Assembly: GCA_900317165.1 (NCBI GenBank)
Contig: ONFU01000003.1
Coordinates: 1-48,286 of the forward strand
DNA length: 48,286 nucleotides
Source: an uncultured Erysipelotrichaceae bacterium
GTDB lineage: Bacteria; Bacillota_I; Bacilli_A; RFN20; CAG-826
Direction: 5' to 3'
Shown: positions 1 to 8,158 of the stretch, one piece after another
How the letters are laid out: each line of letters opens with the position of its first letter
How positions within the stretch are numbered: position 1 is the first letter of the stretch
The notes under the pieces: generated by a model
Databases searched by the model: none
What the model saw: the letters and a program-made list of their open reading frames with translations, nothing else
Told to the model about the DNA's origin: nothing
Position numbers and translations under genes: made by a program

Positions 1-2
1 TG

Positions 3-383
3 ACGGAAGGCATTAATTCGCCTTCAACCTTCGCCGTCAAATCCGACGCGAAGGTGACCGGCTCTTCTTCCTGCAATTTATGGAATCAGGCGGCAATTGA
101 CTTTGAAGTCTATCAAACCCTCGCTTCCGTGAAAGCGGGCGAATACGACTTCTCCTTCCAGGCAATGGGCGAATGCTCCAGCTTTGAAGGATATGGTTTC
201 GTAGAAATTAATGGGACCCGTGTAGCGAGCATTCCATTTACTTTATCAGGTTGGGAAAACTGGGCCAAGTTCGCCGGCAAGGTGTCTTTGGACGAAGAGG
301 CCACGAACGTCCGTGTCGGAGTTGAATTCAACTTCAAAAGTGAAGGTGGATGGGCCTATCTTGACGACGTCTCATTAATCTAA
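3..383 (+). CDS. C-terminal part of a secreted carbohydrate-binding protein (5' end outside window)
   Basis: The frame is open from the first bases of the window to the stop at 381-383, so this is the last ~126 residues of a longer protein; the GTG at 54 is not needed as a start. The visible part reads like a jelly-roll carbohydrate-binding domain: an SSSCNLWNQAAIDFEVYQTL segment, then a G-E-Y-D-F-S-F strand, a GYGFVEING strand and a closing AYLDDVSLI strand. Domains of this look occur at the C-terminus of secreted glycoside hydrolases such as GH53 endo-galactanases, which is a family comparison rather than proof. The catalytic part, if any, lies upstream of the window. A bidirectional terminator follows directly, so it ends its transcription unit. 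Confidence 0.6.
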   Translation, partial: TEGINSPSTFAVKSDAKVTGSSSCNLWNQAAIDFEVYQTLASVKAGEYDFSFQAMGECSSFEGYGFVEINGTRVASIPFTLSGWENWAKFAGKVSLDEEATNVRVGVEFNFKSEGGWAYLDDVSLI

Positions 384-411
384 AAAGACCACCGTTTTCC
401 ATTAAAAACCC

Positions 412-442
412 AAAAACGCCACCAAACGGTAGGCGTTTTTTG
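412..442. terminator. bidirectional intrinsic terminator
   Basis: AAAAACGCC (412-420) pairs perfectly with GGCGTTTTT (432-440) around an 11-base loop. There are T runs on both strands. It sits between convergent genes ending at 383 (+) and 445 (-), so it can serve both. Confidence 0.85.
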
Positions 443-444
443 CT

Positions 445-1860
445 TTATAGTCCTCTTAACATAGACATGTAGAGACTATGCTTATGTTCCTCTAAATAAG
501 AAGCAAGATTCCCTTCGTGCCCCAAGGTTAGATAGAAGTCCCTCGATGAGAGGAAGTCCTTTTTGATAAAGGAAAGCAATCTATCGATGACTTTGAGGAT
601 AGATGATTCTTCTATTTCGTAGCTTCTCCCCTTTAAGGCCTTTTCTACGGATGGCTTTATGGCTTTCTCCCAATCGGAATTGTTGAAGATCAGTTTAGCT
701 ACGAATTTCACCTTCCCGAATTCCTCGCTGATTTCCTTGACTATTGAAGAGACGAATGAGGCAATATCCGCGTAGGGGTTGTCCTTTTTGACATCTACGA
801 GTTTCATGATGTTCATCAAAAGGCTTTGGTAGAATTCCAAATAAGTTGCTAAGGGCAATTTGTTTTTGACGAAATCCTCGATCTCGTTCGCAAATTCGTA
901 TTTTTGGTCAACGGACATTTCATCTTTGTTTTTCCTGATGATTTTCGTGTTCGTTTTATGGAAGGATGGGTCGGGGTTTTCCTTAAAAGGCAGATACACG
1001 TCCCTTCCGAATCTATAGTAATTCCAACAAGGGATTCTAGGAATCAAATCATAGGGATTGATGATATTGAAGATGCCTTTTGAAGATGAATCGTTTAGCT
1101 TTGAAACCTTTGGAGTAGCAAAACAATAGGAATATACCTGCTCTATCTTGGCTTTCTTAGGAAGGGAGAGGAGGGATTTCTCCAAATCCTGGGAAAGGAT
1201 GTTACAAACGGCCGCACCGCGTGAAAAACCACTCATCCATAGCCTTATGTTCCCTTTGATCTTTCTTTTGGTGATGTATTTTTCGAAATCGGAAAGGATT
1301 TGCAAAGAGGCCGAAACAAAGCCTTCATGAAGTTGGGAATCGCCGATTTGGAAATTTGAAGACCATTCTTTGCCATAATTCGCCCCACGAATCCCAATGG
1401 CGATAAGGGTGAATTTGGTTTCTTTGGTTTTGATCGTCTTCATGCCAAAGGCATACGCAATTCCGTCTGGTTTGGATTCTTCATCGAAATAGGGGTTTGT
1501 ATAAATGCCTTCAAAACCGCAGGAGGAAAGGAATGATTTAACGTTTTGGCTTTGTAATTTGATGTCCTGCTTTATTTTGTTGGAGGAAAAGGAAGCCATC
1601 GTTAAGCCCATGGAGGCAATGGCTAAGGGCTTATTGAATGTGGAATTATCAGAGAGAAAGAAGGAGTCGCTATAGAAAACCTTATCTTGGGCATCTTCAA
1701 GGTAACCTTCCGGATAAGAAAAAACGATTTCTCCTTCTTTTAAGGGACGAGTCCTTCTGAAGATATTCTTAATCCAACCAAAAACCGACGTATGCTTACG
1801 TTCTTTTTCTTGTGTTTCTTTGTTTTGGCCTGATCCTTTTTTCATTTTCGTTCTAGACAT
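445..1860 (-). CDS. lipase (class 3)-like alpha/beta hydrolase
   Basis: A 471-residue soluble protein with a basic N-terminus and no clear signal peptide. Residues around 205-215 read LWMSGFSRGAA, the G-x-S-x-G nucleophile elbow of class 3 lipases and Mbeg1/DUF2974-like hydrolases. It is followed by YSYCFATPKV and NIINPYDLIPRIP, which match the strand and Asp-bearing loop after the nucleophile in that fold; a late His (GHEG near the C-terminus) could complete the triad. The substrate is unknown. The ATG at 1860 lies directly against a TAAAAT box. If that is the -10 element, translation more likely starts at the in-frame ATG at 1845 (MKKGSG), giving a near-leaderless message. It is monocistronic, divergent from the ABC transporter at 1965. 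Confidence 0.65.
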   Translation of the reverse strand: MSRTKMKKGSGQNKETQEKERKHTSVFGWIKNIFRRTRPLKEGEIVFSYPEGYLEDAQDKVFYSDSFFLSDNSTFNKPLAIASMGLTMASFSSNKIKQDIKLQSQNVKSFLSSCGFEGIYTNPYFDEESKPDGIAYAFGMKTIKTKETKFTLIAIGIRGANYGKEWSSNFQIGDSQLHEGFVSASLQILSDFEKYITKRKIKGNIRLWMSGFSRGAAVCNILSQDLEKSLLSLPKKAKIEQVYSYCFATPKVSKLNDSSSKGIFNIINPYDLIPRIPCWNYYRFGRDVYLPFKENPDPSFHKTNTKIIRKNKDEMSVDQKYEFANEIEDFVKNKLPLATYLEFYQSLLMNIMKLVDVKKDNPYADIASFVSSIVKEISEEFGKVKFVAKLIFNNSDWEKAIKPSVEKALKGRSYEIEESSILKVIDRLLSFIKKDFLSSRDFYLTLGHEGNLASYLEEHKHSLYMSMLRGL

Positions 1861-1964
1861 ATTTTACAATTCGCGGAGCGTTCTTGCCCCCTCAGTTTAT
1901 TGCCCTTCTTTTATGCGCGCAAAATAGTATGATTTACCGCGGTCACCATGAAAGGAGCAATCCT

Positions 1965-4229
1965 ATGCGTCTAGAAGTAAAAAACCTAGTTAAAACCTAT
2001 CCCCTCAAAAGAGGAGAACCAGTCAAAGCATTAAACGGGATCTCGTTGCGTTTCCCCGAGAAAGGCCTGGTCTTTATCCTTGGTAAATCTGGATCTGGCA
2101 AATCCACCCTTTTGAATGTCATGGGCGGACTTGATAAAGCCGACGAAGGCGAAATCATCATCAACGGAAAATCCAGCAAGGATTTCTCTGGATCCGAGAT
2201 GGATAGTTACCGTAACACCTATCTCGGATTCATTTTCCAAGAATACAACATCCTCAACGACTTTTCGGTCAAGGAGAACATTGCCTTAGCAATCGAATTA
2301 CAGCACCGCAAAGCCGATGATGCCATTATCAAAAACATCCTTGAGGAAGTCGATTTGGTCGGATACGAAAGAAGGAAACCAAACGAATTATCGGGCGGTC
2401 AAAAGCAGAGGGTAGCCATAGCTAGGGCGTTGGTCAAAGAACCTCAGGTCCTTTTCGCGGATGAGCCAACGGGTGCGCTAGATTCCAACACGGGAAAACA
2501 GGTCTTTGAGACTCTTAAAAAACTAAGCCAAACCCGTCTTGTCATCGTCGTCAGTCACGACCGCGAATTCGCCGAATATTTTGGCGACAGGGTCATCGAA
2601 TTAAAAGACGGCGTCATCATTAGCGATATTATCAAAACCGAGGAGAAAGCCCCTGAATTATCGGAAGGCTTAACCCTTGTTGGCGATAGCCTCATCCGTA
2701 TAGAAAAAGGCCATAAACTCACCAATGCCGACATCGAGAAGATAAACGGCATCATCGAAGGTGGTGAGGAAGCTTATGTTTCCGTTGACCCAAAGGTCAA
2801 TAAGGCGATTGCCGCCTCGGCGATGATCGCGGAAAACGGCAATAGGCAGAGATTCTCCAAGACCGATAACGAAGCCGTTGACCAGGGCGAAGGAGATTGG
2901 AAGGTCATCAAATCCAAATTCCCGTTTAGGGCCGCCTTTAGGATGGGCGCCAAATCCTTGCGCGTTAAACCCTTCCGCCTTGTAATGACAATTATTCTTT
3001 CGACGATTGCCTTCACTTTGTTTGGTGTCGCATCAACCATGGCTACCACCGATTTGCAATCGATGGTCACTTCCTCCGTTTTCGATAACAAAGTGGACAC
3101 CGCTTTCTATAAGAAAACCAATCAGGCCGGCATATTGAGTGGACTTTTCTCGACAGATAGCAACGCACCTTTAAGCAATGAGGAAGTTCAAAAAATCAGA
3201 AACGATAGCGGAATCGATTTAAGGGGCGAAGAGAAAAAGAGGGTTGCCTTTGCTAATAACGCCTCTTATTCCAACACGGTTTATGATCCAAATGTTTATG
3301 GTCTTGTTAAGGCCGATCAAGATTACTTCAATTCCGTTGGATTTACCTTTACTTTAGGCGGAATGCCGGTTAATGATAACGATATCGTCATCACCAAATA
3401 CATTTACGAGAGTCTCCTTGATTCTGGAGTCGCTACAGAAGCGGATATCATTGGCAAGAAGTCCCTTGATAACGCCTACACCATCTGTGGCGTTCTTGAT
3501 ACCAAATACGATATTCAAAGCATCAAGGCCAAGGTTACCGACAAGGCTCCTACCGCCACCCAGATTATTTCCATGCTGAATAACGATAGACAGTTCAGCT
3601 TCCATTCCGTGGGCTTTGTTAAAAACGAAGTCACGCCTCATGCCGTTATCGGAAAAATGCCGGTCGGAAACTATTTCGGGGTTTCAAAGGCGGTCGCTGC
3701 TTATATCAATAGCTATAAGCAAGTGAAGAGCAGATTGGAAAATGGGGATTCTAGCGCCTATTACATGAAGCTTTGCAATTCCATCGTCACCGAATGCGAA
3801 ACGATTGATATGCTCTTCGGCGTCCTTAGCGGAGTCTTCACCGGATTTGGTGTTGCGACTGCATTCTTTGCCGCCTTACTCTTTTATAACTTCATCTCCA
3901 TCTCCATCAACAACAAACGTCGTGAGATTGGTATTCTCAGAGCGGTTGGCGCAAGAGGATGGGATGTCTTTAAGATTTATCTTTCAGAAGCCGGCATCAT
4001 CACGGCGATAAACATCCTTCTCGCATTGACTTTCACCTTCCTCATTTCCTTCGCGGTCAATAATGCCGTTCGCTCAGGACTTGCTTTCTCCATCACGGTT
4101 CTTATGCCAGGAATCATTCCGATAGCCTTGATTTTCGGGGTTGCGATAGGGAGTGCGTTCATATCTTCCTTCCTTCCAACCTTCCGTCTTGCGCATCAAA
4201 AACCCGTCGACGCAATTCGTGAGAAATAA
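1965..4229 (+). CDS. MacB/FtsX-type ABC transporter, ATPase fused to permease
   Basis: A 754-residue half-transporter with its ATPase at the N-terminus. Visible motifs are Walker A GKSGSGKST (40-48), signature LSGGQKQR (142-149), Walker B VLFADEP (162-168) and H-loop SHD (~198). After a charged linker comes one membrane segment (~345-365), a large extracytoplasmic domain, then three C-terminal membrane segments with the FtsX-like NNKRREIGILRAVGA loop. This is the MacB/LolD-E group, which works as a mechanotransmitting dimer for peptide or lipid export and often for antimicrobial resistance; the substrate here is unknown. I chose ATG 1965 because AAAGGAG stands at 1951-1957 and the protein then begins at a canonical MRLEVKNL; an upstream in-frame start would lack this site. 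It is monocistronic with a terminator behind it. Confidence 0.85.
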   Translation: MRLEVKNLVKTYPLKRGEPVKALNGISLRFPEKGLVFILGKSGSGKSTLLNVMGGLDKADEGEIIINGKSSKDFSGSEMDSYRNTYLGFIFQEYNILNDFSVKENIALAIELQHRKADDAIIKNILEEVDLVGYERRKPNELSGGQKQRVAIARALVKEPQVLFADEPTGALDSNTGKQVFETLKKLSQTRLVIVVSHDREFAEYFGDRVIELKDGVIISDIIKTEEKAPELSEGLTLVGDSLIRIEKGHKLTNADIEKINGIIEGGEEAYVSVDPKVNKAIAASAMIAENGNRQRFSKTDNEAVDQGEGDWKVIKSKFPFRAAFRMGAKSLRVKPFRLVMTIILSTIAFTLFGVASTMATTDLQSMVTSSVFDNKVDTAFYKKTNQAGILSGLFSTDSNAPLSNEEVQKIRNDSGIDLRGEEKKRVAFANNASYSNTVYDPNVYGLVKADQDYFNSVGFTFTLGGMPVNDNDIVITKYIYESLLDSGVATEADIIGKKSLDNAYTICGVLDTKYDIQSIKAKVTDKAPTATQIISMLNNDRQFSFHSVGFVKNEVTPHAVIGKMPVGNYFGVSKAVAAYINSYKQVKSRLENGDSSAYYMKLCNSIVTECETIDMLFGVLSGVFTGFGVATAFFAALLFYNFISISINNKRREIGILRAVGARGWDVFKIYLSEAGIITAINILLALTFTFLISFAVNNAVRSGLAFSITVLMPGIIPIALIFGVAIGSAFISSFLPTFRLAHQKPVDAIREK

Positions 4230-4235
4230 AAAAAG

Positions 4236-4264
4236 AAGGAGATGCGGTGGAAGCCCATCTCCTT
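4236..4264. terminator. bidirectional intrinsic terminator
   Basis: AAGGAGATG (4236-4244) pairs with CATCTCCTT (4256-4264). An A run lies before it and TTTT after it. It separates the convergent ABC transporter (+) and the NadM-like gene (-). Confidence 0.85.
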
Positions 4265-4786
4265 TTAGATTGATTTCGATATCACGTCCTTCATGAATTC
4301 ATATTCTTCATGAAGATTAATCGGCATGAATTCCTTGAATGATTCTTCGTTCCCGACTTTAAGGAATTCTCGGATTTTGGTTGAAGAAATATCAATATCA
4401 GCGCGGCTTATCTCCAATAAGTCTATGCGACTTCTCTTTTCTTCATCAAACCAGGTATTGTTCTTTGCTTCGCTTCCTAATACAAAGCAATCGATTTGGC
4501 CTACTTCCTTTTCCGCGGTTTCGACGAGGAGGTTTCCCCAAGCGTGGACATTTCCTAATCCGGCATCCTTCAAAGGACAGATTCGCACCTTATCTCCAAA
4601 GACTTTTTGAATAAAGGCTTTTCTCTCCTCATAAGAAAAAGGATTATTTGGAGTGCGGCTTTCCTGACTCGATCCAACGATTATCAAAACGTTTTTGGCC
4701 GCCTTTAAAGCTTCCTCTATTACATGGACATGGCCAAGATGAAGAGGCTGGAATCTACCTAGTATTACCGCTTGGTTATATTTCAT
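4265..4786 (-). CDS. nadM: NadM-like nicotinamide-nucleotide adenylyltransferase
   Basis: A 173-residue nucleotidyltransferase of the HxGH alpha/beta phosphodiesterase superfamily. The N-terminus reads GRFQPLHLGH, which holds the HxGH ATP-binding motif. Near the C-terminus ISSTKIREFL matches the second conserved ATP-binding motif (I-S-S/G-T-x-I/V-R). The length and the GRFQP start fit the NadM (archaeal-type) family better than the usual bacterial NadD. It would make NAD, or nicotinate adenine dinucleotide, from the mononucleotide and ATP. It overlaps the upstream nadE by 4 bases, so the two form a short NAD synthesis/salvage operon. A related transferase such as pantetheine-phosphate adenylyltransferase is less likely given the nadE partner. 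Confidence 0.75.
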   Translation of the reverse strand: MKYNQAVILGRFQPLHLGHVHVIEEALKAAKNVLIIVGSSQESRTPNNPFSYEERKAFIQKVFGDKVRICPLKDAGLGNVHAWGNLLVETAEKEVGQIDCFVLGSEAKNNTWFDEEKRSRIDLLEISRADIDISSTKIREFLKVGNEESFKEFMPINLHEEYEFMKDVISKSI

Positions 4787-5514
4787 TGGCCTTTTTCGTA
4801 ACGCGGCATTGGCAAAATCTTATGGAGGTTAGCTTTATGAAGGCGTTCTATTTTTTCCTTCTTAGCCAAATCATCAATCTTGCCTGTGCGTATATATCTA
4901 TCTAATTCTGCATATGTGAAACCGAGTTTTTCTTCATCCGACAAGCCTGACATGCCATCTTCTGGGATCTTTTCAACAAACTCTTTTGGTAAACCAAGTT
5001 CGCGGCCCAATCCCCTAACCTCCGTTTTTGTAAATGAGGATATTGGGGAAAAGTCTCCGGCGGCATCCCCGAACTTGGTGGAATAGCCAACATAATCCTC
5101 ACTGAGGTTGCAAGTGTTCGCGACCCTTCCCCCGATTAAGGCCGACACGCCATAAAGCACGCTCATGCGTATACGTGCAGGTGTGTTTGTATAATAAATT
5201 GGTTTATCACTCGTATCTATGCCCGTGACTTTTTCTATTTCTTCTTTCATCGCATTGACAGAAGAAGCGATATTGATCGTGTAATGAGGGATATCCAAAT
5301 ACTTAACTAGCGCTAAAGAGACATCAATATCATGCTGAACGCCATTTGGCATCATGATTCCTATGACGTTTTCTTTACCTAAAGCTTTTACGAGCAAAGC
5401 GGCTACGACAGAGGAATCGGTTCCGCCGGAAATGCCGACGACGGCTTTGCAGCCTTTCCCGTTTGCTTCAAAGTAGTCCTTGATCCATCGAATGACTTTG
5501 TCACTTTCCTTCAT
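4783..5514 (-). CDS. nadE: ammonia-dependent NAD(+) synthetase
   Basis: A 243-residue single-domain enzyme converting nicotinate adenine dinucleotide, ATP and ammonia to NAD. The PP-loop SGGTDSS lies near residue 29-35 and the family segments ARIRMSVLYG, GRVANTCNLSE and KFGDAAGDFSPI follow. No glutaminase domain is present, so it must use free ammonia. It is first in a two-gene operon with the NadM-like gene. An extended -10 element 22 bases upstream and a GAGG at the usual distance support the ATG at 5514. No de novo nadA/B/C genes are in the window, which agrees with a salvage route from nicotinate or nicotinamide derivatives. Confidence 0.93.
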   Translation of the reverse strand: MKESDKVIRWIKDYFEANGKGCKAVVGISGGTDSSVVAALLVKALGKENVIGIMMPNGVQHDIDVSLALVKYLDIPHYTINIASSVNAMKEEIEKVTGIDTSDKPIYYTNTPARIRMSVLYGVSALIGGRVANTCNLSEDYVGYSTKFGDAAGDFSPISSFTKTEVRGLGRELGLPKEFVEKIPEDGMSGLSDEEKLGFTYAELDRYIRTGKIDDLAKKEKIERLHKANLHKILPMPRYEKGQ

Positions 5515-5535
5515 ATTCGTGCCTCGATTAAAAGG

Positions 5536-5544
5536 ATTATAACA
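5536..5544 (-). promoter_or_regulatory. extended -10 promoter of nadE-nadM
   Basis: Reading the minus strand, TGTTATAAT (5544 down to 5536) is a perfect extended -10 element. I see no good -35 hexamer. Transcription would start near 5529, giving a leader of about 15 bases with a GAGG ribosome-binding site. Confidence 0.6.
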
Positions 5545-5705
5545 TATTTAGATAAGGAGATTTTTAGGGGCAAAAAGCTAAAAATAACTGTTTTTTCATA
5601 GTTTTTAACTTTTTTTGAAATTATGATTATCTAGATAACATCGAATAAAATCGTTTCAAACTATACAGTGTATAATTGAAAAATGAAAATATTTTAAAAA
5701 AACGC

Positions 5706-5735
5706 TTGCAATGTGTTTTGGTATGCGAGTAAACT
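5706..5735 (+). promoter_or_regulatory. candidate sigma-70 promoter of the giant RNA
   Basis: TTGCAA (5706-5711) and TAAACT (5730-5735) are 18 bases apart, placing the start near 5742. The base composition switches at that point from an AT-rich spacer to GC-richer, hairpin-rich sequence. A second -10-like TATAAT at 5671-5676 lies inside the dyad TATACAGTGTATA (5662-5674) and could instead be used or regulated. Confidence 0.55.
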
Positions 5736-5741
5736 ATGCCT

Positions 5742-7194
5742 CCTGCGATGGGGAAGGCGAGTCCTCCGGGACCCGCAAAACCAAGCAGGCCATAACGATC
5801 TTGCATCGCTACGGTAGGGAAAGAAAGACGCCCCTTGGACCTCGATCCACAAAGGCCTTCTGCCTCGAAAGAGACATAGGGAATCCCGTCGCTTGAACGC
5901 TCGATTCCTAAGGAACTTCCGCCCGATGGTAAACCATCAAAAGGGTAAGGCTTCCGCTAAACGATGATTAACTTCTTCGGAGGAACGGAATGCCAAGGGC
6001 TCCTCTTCTTGGGAAAAGGAAAGCCACCGTCTCGACTCGCTGACGGCTAGTGATTACCTAGAAAAAAGCGATCTGCGGACAGCTGTGCAAATCAGAATAT
6101 CCGCAAGCAGGGGCAACCGAACTTCGTCGGAACCCCTCCAGGGAAAGGCACTTCCCCTCCGGTACACCGGAAAACGCGGCGCCTGCTTCTAACCCCAAGC
6201 TTGCCAAAGCCTGGACAAAAAGCGAAAGCCAACAACTTGGAAGATTCCTGCTTCCCCTGGTAAACCAGGAAAACAAGGATGACGGTAGACCTGGCTTGAC
6301 CTCCAGCAAACCGCCCAAGAGAAGAAGGCAACTTCCTCTCGCGGAACAGCCAATCCATCAGATAGGATCTGAGAACATTGGTCCCTTCCCTCTCCCTCTC
6401 TTCACCGAAAGGATGTCGAAGGTCAACGGGCTGCATCGAAAGATGATGTCCGCAACGGAATTCCTACCGTTGCCTAGTAGAACTAGGAATTCAAATCTGG
6501 AATGTGGAGCGATCCACAAAGGAGCTCAAAACTCCAAGCCCCGAAGAAAGGCTCAGGTAAACCGAAAAATCTCTTCTCCCTCCATCTCCTCCCATCGTGA
6601 AATCCCTTGGTGAGATGTCTGGGTAGCCACCTTAACTGGTGCGGCGGGAGCCTCTCCGCCAAGTGAAACTTGAAGATGAGGTTGCGAATCACAATCTGGC
6701 TTCGGCCTCGGGGTGATCCGTGAACGCCTGGGAATTCATAACCAGGTCGGTGCCAATAGAGGCTCGGCGCGCGGTAAACCGCTGGAAAAGCCTCGACCCT
6801 AGGCTACGGTCTAGGCGAGATCGAAGACGCAAGTCCTCGAAGGAAGTCGTTCCACCCTGCAATTCGTGAAGTCGGAACGTGGCAAAGATACTTAGGCGAA
6901 CGAAGACGTACCCTAAGATCGATGTCGAGACCTGCTAGAAGCAATTCAATACAGGCCTAGGAAGATAAGAGATCTTCTCGCCGGTAAACCGGAGAAACAA
7001 AAACTTGATCCTGAATGCGATTCCCTTTCAAGAAGGAACCGAGGTAAGGACCGATTCCCTCGGGAAGTGGCTGGTTGGAATCTCCCACACGGTAAACCGT
7101 AAACATGAAATCCCCCGTCAACTTCGGAGTCTTGAAGACGTTAACTCGAAAGACCAAGCGACACCAGGCAGTGATGCCTGGCGTTTTCTTTTTT
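5742..7194 (+). ncRNA. candidate giant structured non-coding RNA, about 1.45 kb
   Basis: No reading frame here looks like a gene: the open frames are short, lie on both strands, lack ribosome-binding sites and give low-complexity, non-protein-like translations. The stretch is dense in short GC hairpins. The sequence GGTAAACC recurs six times at the tip of stems (5928, 6259, 6556, 6773, 6983, 7091), with a GGTACACC variant at 6161; in most cases the flanks extend the stem to 4-5 pairs or more around a UAAA loop. Other clear hairpins are a GAAA-capped one at 6434-6445, CACC/GGTG at 6628-6641, a GGCGGGAG/CTCCGCC stem at 6643-6660, CAAGT/ACTTG at 6660-6672, a UUCG-capped one at 6698-6707, and CCTAG/CTAGG at about 6799-6815. 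A promoter sits before it and a strong terminator closes it. I see no group I or II intron core, RNase P, tmRNA or rRNA signature. It is longer than the large bacterial RNAs I know (OLE, GOLLD, ROOL), and I cannot assign it to any of them by eye. Confidence 0.72.
7164..7194 (+). terminator. intrinsic terminator of the giant RNA
   Basis: CCAGGCA (7164-7170), loop GTGA, TGCCTGG (7175-7181), then CG and TTTTCTTTTTT. It is a textbook intrinsic terminator on the plus strand and fixes both the orientation and the 3' end of the RNA. Confidence 0.92.
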
Positions 7195-7273
7195 GGGCCT
7201 AAAGATAGTCTTTTGTGAACAACAAGAACACTCTCTCTTAGAGAAAAGGAAAGGCTATAATCATGGAGCCCTT

Positions 7274-8158
7274 ATGATTAGAGCAAGTAGAATCAGAAAA
7301 AACTTCGCGGATAAAAAGGCCATCAACAACCTTTCTTTTGAAATCGATGATGGAATTGTCGGCCTTGTTGGCGAGAATGGCGCTGGTAAATCAACTTTGC
7401 TCCGTCTTCTTTCCGGTGTTTATAACCCCGATGAAGGCTTTATCGAAATCGATGGGATTTCCAATACGGAGGTCTCTTCTAAAGCGAATCTGTTCTTCCT
7501 TCCTGATGATCCATATTGCCCAAACGGGGGATGCGTGTCAGAGATTTTCCGTTTTTATTCCCTCTTTTACGAAATAGACGAAGGCATTTTTTATAAATAT
7601 ATCCGTTCATTCGAATTGCCGGAGAACAAAAAGGTTTCCACTTTCTCAAAGGGTATGAGGAGGCAAGCCTTCCTTTCCCTTTGCCTTGCGATGAAAATCA
7701 AATATTTGCTTCTTGATGAGGCCTTTGACGGAATCGATCCATTGACCATGGAGAAAGTCAAAAAAGCCTTGCTTAAGAAAAGGCAATCAGGCGGAAGCAT
7801 TGTTATCGCAAGCCATAACATCCACGCGCTTGATGGAATCGCCGATACCTTCCTTCTCCTCACCAAAGGTGAACTAGGGGCCTCTGGAAACAAAGAAGAC
7901 CTTTCCGCTAACTTAAAGAAATACCAGGTCCTTTTCAAAGAAGACGTTACGAAAGAGGACATTATTTCCTTTGGATTACGCCTTGTAAGCCTAAAGAAGG
8001 TCGGCTCGATCACTCATCTTATCGTTTATGAGAACGATCAGGCCATCCAAAGATTAATGCAAGCCAAAGAGCATATTTTGTTTGAACCGATTCCAATAGA
8101 TGCGGATGAGATTTTGGCTTTGAGCATGGCGGTTGCCAAGGAGGAAGAAAATGAATAA
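7274..8158 (+). CDS. ABC-2 transporter ATP-binding protein
   Basis: A 294-residue ATPase. Walker A GENGAGKST lies near residues 35-43, Walker B YLLLDEAFDGID near 140-151, and the signature is the variant FSKGMRRQ, typical of YtrB/BcrA-like exporter ATPases rather than importers. SHN serves as the H-loop. The C-terminal ~90 residues are a divergent accessory region. It pairs with the membrane protein at 8151, which it overlaps by 8 bases. Substrate unknown. I start it at ATG 7274, with GGAG at 7265-7268, because the protein then begins directly with MIRASRIRKNF; the upstream ATG at 7263 ends after four codons. TATAAT at 7256-7261 is a likely -10, giving only a few leader bases. Confidence 0.85.
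   Translation: MIRASRIRKNFADKKAINNLSFEIDDGIVGLVGENGAGKSTLLRLLSGVYNPDEGFIEIDGISNTEVSSKANLFFLPDDPYCPNGGCVSEIFRFYSLFYEIDEGIFYKYIRSFELPENKKVSTFSKGMRRQAFLSLCLAMKIKYLLLDEAFDGIDPLTMEKVKKALLKKRQSGGSIVIASHNIHALDGIADTFLLLTKGELGASGNKEDLSANLKKYQVLFKEDVTKEDIISFGLRLVSLKKVGSITHLIVYENDQAIQRLMQAKEHILFEPIPIDADEILALSMAVAKEEENE

Noticed and set aside
6058..6613. Open frames of 86-114 codons on both strands inside the giant RNA region
   Set aside because: No ribosome-binding sites, overlapping in several frames and strands, unnatural residue composition, and they cut across clear hairpins and terminator-bounded structure.
5742..7194. Group II or group I intron, RNase P RNA, tmRNA or rRNA fragment
   Set aside because: No domain V-like hairpin with catalytic AGC triad in context, no intron core or reverse transcriptase, no RNase P core motifs, no tag-peptide or tRNA-like ends, and no recognisable rRNA helices.
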